NCBI GenBank assembly: GCA_041725935.1
Contig: JBGRQD010000019.1
Coordinates: forward strand, 6,973 to 70,972
Length of the DNA stretch: 64,000 nucleotides
Direction: 5' to 3'
Origin: Marivita sp041725935
GTDB lineage: Bacteria; Pseudomonadota; Alphaproteobacteria; Rhodobacterales; Rhodobacteraceae
Part shown: one piece after another, positions 59,795-64,000 of the stretch
Position numbering within the stretch: the first letter of the stretch is position 1
Layout of the letters: each line of letters opens with the position of its first letter
Translations under genes and position numbers: made by a program
Notes under the pieces: model-generated
The model's database searches: none
Told to the model about the DNA's origin: nothing
Seen by the model: only the letters and a program-made list of their open reading frames with translations

Positions 59795-60089
59795 CCTCAC
59801 GGGCTACAGGCTGACGCCCGCGGCCCAAAACGATCTGGAAGACATCTGGCTCTACACATTGGAGCAATGGTCCGTTCAGCAGGCCGATCGCTATACTGAT
59901 ATTCTTGAAGACACCCTTGATCGTTTGCTCTTCATGCCCGAGATGGCGCGTGAGCGCCCAGAGTTTGATCCTCCGGTTCGCATCCATCCCTGTGCGGAAC
60001 ATCTGATCGAAGGCGATCAGCTCGTCATTCTGCGCATTCTTGGAGCAGGTCAGGACTGGCAAGCGATCTTGCGTGCGATAGACCAGTGA
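59781..60089 (+). CDS. parE: ParE-family toxin
   Basis: A 102-residue protein: YRLTPAAQNDLEDIWLYTLE, WSVQQADRYTDILEDTLDRL, RIHPCAEHLIEGDQLVILRI, matching ParE gyrase poisons. ATG 59781 overlaps the end of parD. Located directly after the Type IIL enzyme, so loss of this segment would be penalised twice. Confidence 0.9.
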   Translation: MSASDLTGYRLTPAAQNDLEDIWLYTLEQWSVQQADRYTDILEDTLDRLLFMPEMARERPEFDPPVRIHPCAEHLIEGDQLVILRILGAGQDWQAILRAIDQ

Positions 60090-60253
60090 CGTTTGTTCGG
60101 TATTGTCTGCCGCGCACATGATTTTCAGCAAGATAGAATGTGAACTCACGGCGAAGTGCAGTTCTGGATATCTCGTTTTATTCCAGTCTGTTCTGAATTT
60201 CCATCAGCTTGGTTTCGAAGAGAGATATGCCCGAAAGTTGGTGACGACCTTGG

Positions 60254-61427
60254 TCAGGCGGCGGTTTGAAGTTGCTTGATACCGTCTTTGAAGACAATCC
60301 CCTGAATGACCTCGGGCAGACGGTTTGGCCTGGAGATCTTCCGCCACTTCTTTTTGGCTGACATCATCAGCTTGAAGACCATGGCGAGGGCGGTTTTTCG
60401 GTTGAGGCAGCCCTTAGTTTTCCGGGTGCGATTGCGGACCGTGGCAAAGACGCTCTCGATCGGGTTCGTGGTCCGGATGTGTTTCCAATGCTCGGCTGGG
60501 AAGTCGTAGAAGGCCAGGAGCTCGTCCCTGTCCTTGACCAGCTTGGCAACCGCCTTCTCGTATTTCACTCCGTAAGTTTCAACGAAGAGATCGAAGGCGG
60601 CAGTTGCCTCCTTCTTGGTCTCGGCCATCCAGATGTCTTGCAGATCCGCCTTCGCCTTATCGTGCAAGGATTTGGGCATGGCACCCAGCACGTTCGCCGT
60701 CTTGTGGACCCAACAACGCTGCTCGCGCGTGTCGGGAAAGACCTCGCGCAGCGCCGTCCAGAACCCGAGCGCGCCGTCGCCGATGGCCAGTTCCGGGGGC
60801 ACCGTCAGGCCGCGCTTCTTCAGCCCCTTCAGCAGATCGCGCCAGCTGTCTGCGTTCTCGCGGAACCCGTCCGTAATCGCCAGGACATCCTTCTCGCCGT
60901 ATTCGTCAGCGCCGATGATCACCCACATACATTGACGATCGCCATCCAGGCGCGGCGTGAAGTAGACCCCGTCTGCCCAGATGTAGACATAGCGCTTGCT
61001 CTTCAGATCACGCTTGCGCCAGGCCTCATACTCTTCCCACCAGGTCGCCTTCAGGCGGGTGATGGTCGAGGACGATAGCCCCTCGACCTCCGGCCCCAGA
61101 AGGGCCGCCAACGCCTCGCTGAAGTCGCCGGTGGAGATACCCTTCAGGTATAGCCAAGGCAGAAGTTCCTCGACCGACTTGGTCTTGCGCAGATAGGGCG
61201 GGACCAGCGACGACCGGAACCTGATCTTGCTGCCATCTTCATTGCTGCCGCGATCACGGACACGCGGAACCTGAACAGGCACCATCCCGATCCCGGTCAT
61301 CATCTCACGCTCGGGCAGAAAACCGTGGCGAACCAGACGCTGGCGTCCTTGCTCGTCCAGCAAATTCGCGTGCTCGGCGATGAACGCCGACACCTCAGCT
61401 TGAACCGCCGCGCGCAGCAGCTCCTTG
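60254..61427 (-). pseudogene. IS256-family transposase, N-terminus replaced by IS66
   Basis: The minus strand encodes an IS256 (Mutator-type) DDE transposase: KELLRAAVQAEVSAFIAEHA at the junction, then GIGMVPVQVPRVRDRG, IWADGVYFTPRLDGD, AIGDGALGFWTALREVFPDT with QRCWVHKTANVLGAMPKSL, and the C-terminal FYDFPAEHWKHIRTTNPIES. The DDE residues are present. The N-terminal residues end at 61427, where the IS66 end begins; a GTG at 61393 could still start a shortened product of 379 residues. Its own terminal repeats near 60180-60250 were not identified. Confidence 0.8.
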
Positions 61428-61506
61428 GTAAGCGCCGCGTTACCGCCCTCATAGACGTTTGAAGTTTGTCATCTGAGAAGAGCCCATCCGGACAAGGAGG
61501 GTTCCG

Positions 61507-61938
61507 ATGGATGATACAGTGCAAAATTACGTAACTTCTCACAGTGCCGAAGAAGGATACGCAGGGCGTATCGATGTTGTGACGGGGCCGAGTGGTCGGC
61601 GTCGATGGCCGGAACATGTGAAGGCAGAGATCGTTCTGGAAAGCTACCGCACCGGTGCCTCGGTGGCGGATGTTGCGCGCAAGCATGGGGTCTCAGCGCC
61701 TCAACTCCATTCTTGGCGGCGGGCGGCGCGGGACGGCGTTCTTGCGATGCCGGATGACGACATGCTGGGTCTGGTCCCGGTCGTCGTCGAGGCGGGTGGT
61801 GGGGATGGCGGGCACATGCCGCCTGACGCGGCCGGGACGATTGTTCTGGAGATCGATTGTGTTCGGGTGCTGGTTCCGACCGGTTTCGATCCCGAGCACC
61901 TTGGCCGCGTCATTACTGCGCTCAGGGCGGCGTCATGA
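61507..61938 (+). CDS. tnpA: IS66 TnpA
   Basis: A 143-residue protein with the HTH of IS66 orf1 (RRWPEHVKAEIVLESYRTGA, VADVARKHGVSAPQLHSWRR) and the acidic C-terminal region (LVPVVVEAG; DCVRVLVPTGFDPEHLGRVI). It is needed with TnpB and TnpC for transposition. It overlaps tnpB by 4 bases (ATGA). RBS AAGGAGG about 6 bases before the ATG. Confidence 0.88.
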   Translation: MDDTVQNYVTSHSAEEGYAGRIDVVTGPSGRRRWPEHVKAEIVLESYRTGASVADVARKHGVSAPQLHSWRRAARDGVLAMPDDDMLGLVPVVVEAGGGDGGHMPPDAAGTIVLEIDCVRVLVPTGFDPEHLGRVITALRAAS

Positions 61939-62288
61939 TCCTGCCGGGCGGCAAGTATCACGTCTATCTGGCGACGCGGCCCGTAGATTTTCGCAAGGGG
62001 CATGCGGGTCTGTCGCTCGTGATCCAGACGGTTCTGGGGCGCGATCCCTATAGCGGCGCGGTGTTTGTCTTCCGTTCGAAACGGGCTGACAGGATCAAAA
62101 TCCTGGTCTGGGATCAGACTGGTTTGGTATTGGTCTACAAGCACCTTGAGGGCGGCCAATTCCAGTGGCCCCGGCCAGCGGATGGGGTGATCAAGCTTAC
62201 CCCTGCGCAGTTCTCGGCGCTGTTTGAAGGACTGGACTGGAAGGCGGTTCGGGCTGAGCGTCGGCGGCAGCCAAAGCTGGCAGGATAG
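61935..62288 (+). CDS. tnpB: IS66 TnpB
   Basis: A 117-residue protein: MILPGGKYHVYLATRPVDFR, then GLSLVIQTVLGRDPYSGAVF and FRSKRADRIKILVWDQTGLV, the conserved IS66 orf2 pattern, ending DWKAVRAERRR. Its exact job in transposition is unknown. It overlaps tnpA by 4 bases; the gap to tnpC is 68 bp. Confidence 0.9.
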   Translation: MILPGGKYHVYLATRPVDFRKGHAGLSLVIQTVLGRDPYSGAVFVFRSKRADRIKILVWDQTGLVLVYKHLEGGQFQWPRPADGVIKLTPAQFSALFEGLDWKAVRAERRRQPKLAG

Positions 62289-62356
62289 CCTGCGGCAGGG
62301 TGACTCATGGCGGTGATTTTGGCGGTACGGACGAGCATGGTGATGTATGATTAGCC

Positions 62357-63970
62357 ATGTCCGCCACTGCCCCCATCGATCCCGGATATGTCGCCGAATT
62401 GGAGCGGCGTCTTGCTGTCACCGAGGCCGAATTTGCTCGTGTCACAGAGCAAAACGCTTTGTTGGAAAGCTCGAATGCCGAGCTTACGGCGGCGAATGCG
62501 CGTCTGGAACGTATGCTGTCTGCGGCCAGGCACGCGCGGTTCGGGCCGAGTTCCGAGAAGGGCGACCCGGATCAATGCAACCTCTTCGCAGAAGACATCG
62601 AGGTCGCCGAGGGGCAGTTGGCAGCGGCGGGCGATGCTGCCGACAAGGCGCTGGGGAAAGCTTCACGAAAGCGCTCTTCAGCCAAGCGTAACAAGGGCAA
62701 CCTGCCGGACCATCTCGAACGTGTTGAAGAGGTGATCGAACCCGACAGTACATTCTGCCCATGTGGGTGTGGCGAGATGGTGAAGGTCGGGGAAGACCGC
62801 ACCCAACGCCTCGACGTCGTGCCCGCCCAGCTCCGCGTCCTTGTCACCGTGCGTCCCAAGTACATGTGCCGCACGTGTGATGGGAAATCCCACGCACAGG
62901 CACCGGCACCGGAGTTTCTGGTCCCGCGCGGTCTGGGCACCAACCGGCTCGCCGTCCATTCCGTGATCGCGAAGTTTTGCGATCATCTTCCGTTTTACAG
63001 ACAGGCCGAGATTTGGCGCCGGGACGGCATTGAGGTCGACCGCACCATGCTGGCCAATTGGGCCGGGCGCATCGCGTTCCACTTGGCCCCGATCATTGAT
63101 GCCATGATTGACGAACTGAAAGCCAGCGACCGGCTTTTCGCGGATGAAACCACGGTACCTGTCCTGGCTCCGCGCACCGGCAAGACCCGCAAGGACTATC
63201 TTTGGGCTGTGGTTCGCGACCAGCGCGGGTGGGGCGGCGGCGACCCACCCATCGTGGTGTTCCAGCACTCGAGAAGTCGCAGCGCAGAGACTGCGAAGAA
63301 GATATTCACCGGCTTCAAGGGCGGCACCCTGACCGTGGATGGCTATGCCGGATACGATGCCCTGGGTGATCCGAAGAAGACAAACCAGCCGTGGGGCATC
63401 ACCTACTGCTGGACCCATTGGCGACGTAGGTTCGTGGAATACAGCCGCACGACCTCTTCTCCAATTTGCACCGAGATGAAGGAACGTATCGGGCAGCTCT
63501 ACCGGATCGAGACCGAGATCCGCGGCAAAGACCCCGACGTCCGGCGCGCCATCAGGCAAAAGCTCTCCAAGCCCATCGTGGACGCCTTGCGCCCGTGGCT
63601 GGAGGCGCAACTCGAGATGCTGCCCTCCAGCTCAGACCTCACGCGCCACATCAGATACGGCCTCAAACGATGGGACGGGCTGACCCGGTTCCTGGACGAT
63701 GGACGCCTCGAAATGGATACGAACGCTGTCGAGAATGCGATCAGACCGGTTCCTCTCACGAGGAAAAATGCGCTCTTCGCAGGCAATGACGATGGCGCGG
63801 TCACATGGGCCCGCATGGCATCGCTGGTCGGCACCTGCAAACTGAACGGCATCAACCCGCAGGCCTATCTCGAACATGTCCTGGACAAGATACTGAATGG
63901 GCATATGCAGGAGGATATCCAATATCTCCTGCCATGGAACTTCAAACCAGACGGGGCGCGACATTCATGA
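62357..63970 (+). CDS. tnpC: IS66 TnpC transposase
   Basis: A 537-residue transposase: coiled coil about 15-60 (ERRLAVTEAEFARVTEQNAL), TnpC zinc finger with CPCGCG and CRTC (about 133-177), then DDE motifs ADETTVPVLAPRTGKTRKDY (about 262) and GGTLTVDGYAGYDALGDPKK, and the conserved DTNAVENAIRPVPLTRKN (about 453). Frame is intact to 63970, so the element looks complete except for the unseen right end. Confidence 0.92.
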   Translation: MSATAPIDPGYVAELERRLAVTEAEFARVTEQNALLESSNAELTAANARLERMLSAARHARFGPSSEKGDPDQCNLFAEDIEVAEGQLAAAGDAADKALGKASRKRSSAKRNKGNLPDHLERVEEVIEPDSTFCPCGCGEMVKVGEDRTQRLDVVPAQLRVLVTVRPKYMCRTCDGKSHAQAPAPEFLVPRGLGTNRLAVHSVIAKFCDHLPFYRQAEIWRRDGIEVDRTMLANWAGRIAFHLAPIIDAMIDELKASDRLFADETTVPVLAPRTGKTRKDYLWAVVRDQRGWGGGDPPIVVFQHSRSRSAETAKKIFTGFKGGTLTVDGYAGYDALGDPKKTNQPWGITYCWTHWRRRFVEYSRTTSSPICTEMKERIGQLYRIETEIRGKDPDVRRAIRQKLSKPIVDALRPWLEAQLEMLPSSSDLTRHIRYGLKRWDGLTRFLDDGRLEMDTNAVENAIRPVPLTRKNALFAGNDDGAVTWARMASLVGTCKLNGINPQAYLEHVLDKILNGHMQEDIQYLLPWNFKPDGARHS

Positions 63971-64000
63971 GCAAGATCAAGGAAGCCGAGCGCAGCATCG

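Larger units (their letters stand above)
61428..64000 (+). mobile_element. IS66-family insertion sequence, right end outside window
   Basis: Starts with GTAAGC (61428-61433), the conserved IS66 terminus, directly after the IS256 coding sequence. It then carries three genes tnpA-tnpB-tnpC in the usual order. The right terminal repeat lies beyond 64000. The 8 bases before the end (61420-61427, GCTCCTTG) are the predicted target-site duplication. Confidence 0.8.

Noticed and set aside
1..64000. CRISPR arrays and tRNA or rRNA genes
   Set aside because: No regularly spaced repeats and no cloverleaf or rRNA-like sequence was seen on reading; no tool was used, so very divergent cases could be missed.

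Overview
The window looks like part of a large conjugative repABC plasmid (or chromid) of a Rhodobacteraceae-type alphaproteobacterium. This rests on the repA-repB-repC block, the GC-rich sequence, the VirD2-like relaxase with a VirB/VirD4 type IV secretion system (T4SS), and the mix of small plasmid families (DUF736, DUF2493, DUF3768, ArdC-like, ParB-like). Family calls were made by reading protein sequence; no database search was run.

Layout. 1-3.5 kb: ordinary accessory genes (ABC ATPase cut by the window edge, STAS-like protein, TetR regulator with a palindromic operator, DUF1992, methyltransferase). 3.7-6.1 kb: recombination scars (IS30 N-terminal fragment, tyrosine recombinase killed by an amber codon, VapBC, IS21-like end repeats, resolvase tail). 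6.4-9.9 kb: the repABC replicon, with three intragenic copies of a 16-bp palindrome matching the repABC parS pattern, and a candidate antisense RNA between repB and repC. 10-12.4 kb: a decayed ParB-like gene and a Phd/PemK-like toxin-antitoxin pair. 12.7-29.3 kb: mostly single genes on the + strand separated by hairpins. It includes an ArdC-like antirestriction protein, a second ParB-like protein, a giant methyltransferase-helicase of the strawberry-notch/DarB type, DUF736 and DUF2493 proteins, two toxin-antitoxin pairs, and a CDF/ArsR metal-efflux cassette next to diverged copies of a short repeat.

29.3-34.7 kb: a hairpin-rich non-coding stretch (candidate oriT), then an overlapping mobC-relaxase-virD4 operon. 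34.9-39.9 kb: a TetR-controlled RND efflux cassette lying between virD4 and the virB genes. 40.0-51.8 kb: a minus-strand virB operon whose genes mostly overlap or abut. It carries virB2, B3, B4, a B7-like lipoprotein, B5, B8, B9, B10, B11 and B6, plus two lytic transglycosylases. The largest spacer (111 bp, between virB5 and virB8) is almost filled by a large inverted repeat. 51.9-55.5 kb: T4SS-associated secreted proteins, an XRE regulator and an IS1380 element. 55.9-60.1 kb: a single-chain Type IIL (MmeI-like) restriction-modification enzyme followed by ParDE. 60.2-64 kb: an IS256 transposase cut at its N-terminus by an IS66 element that runs off the window.

How it works together: RepABC replicates and partitions the plasmid, five toxin-antitoxin modules stabilise it, and MobC/relaxase/VirD4/VirB transfer it. 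The block left of the candidate oriT looks like an anti-defence cargo that could protect incoming DNA, while the Type IIL enzyme may defend the host and the plasmid. A near-identical palindrome in the virB promoter region and upstream of a distant secreted-protein gene, with a half-match at the mob promoter, suggests one regulator for the conjugation genes.
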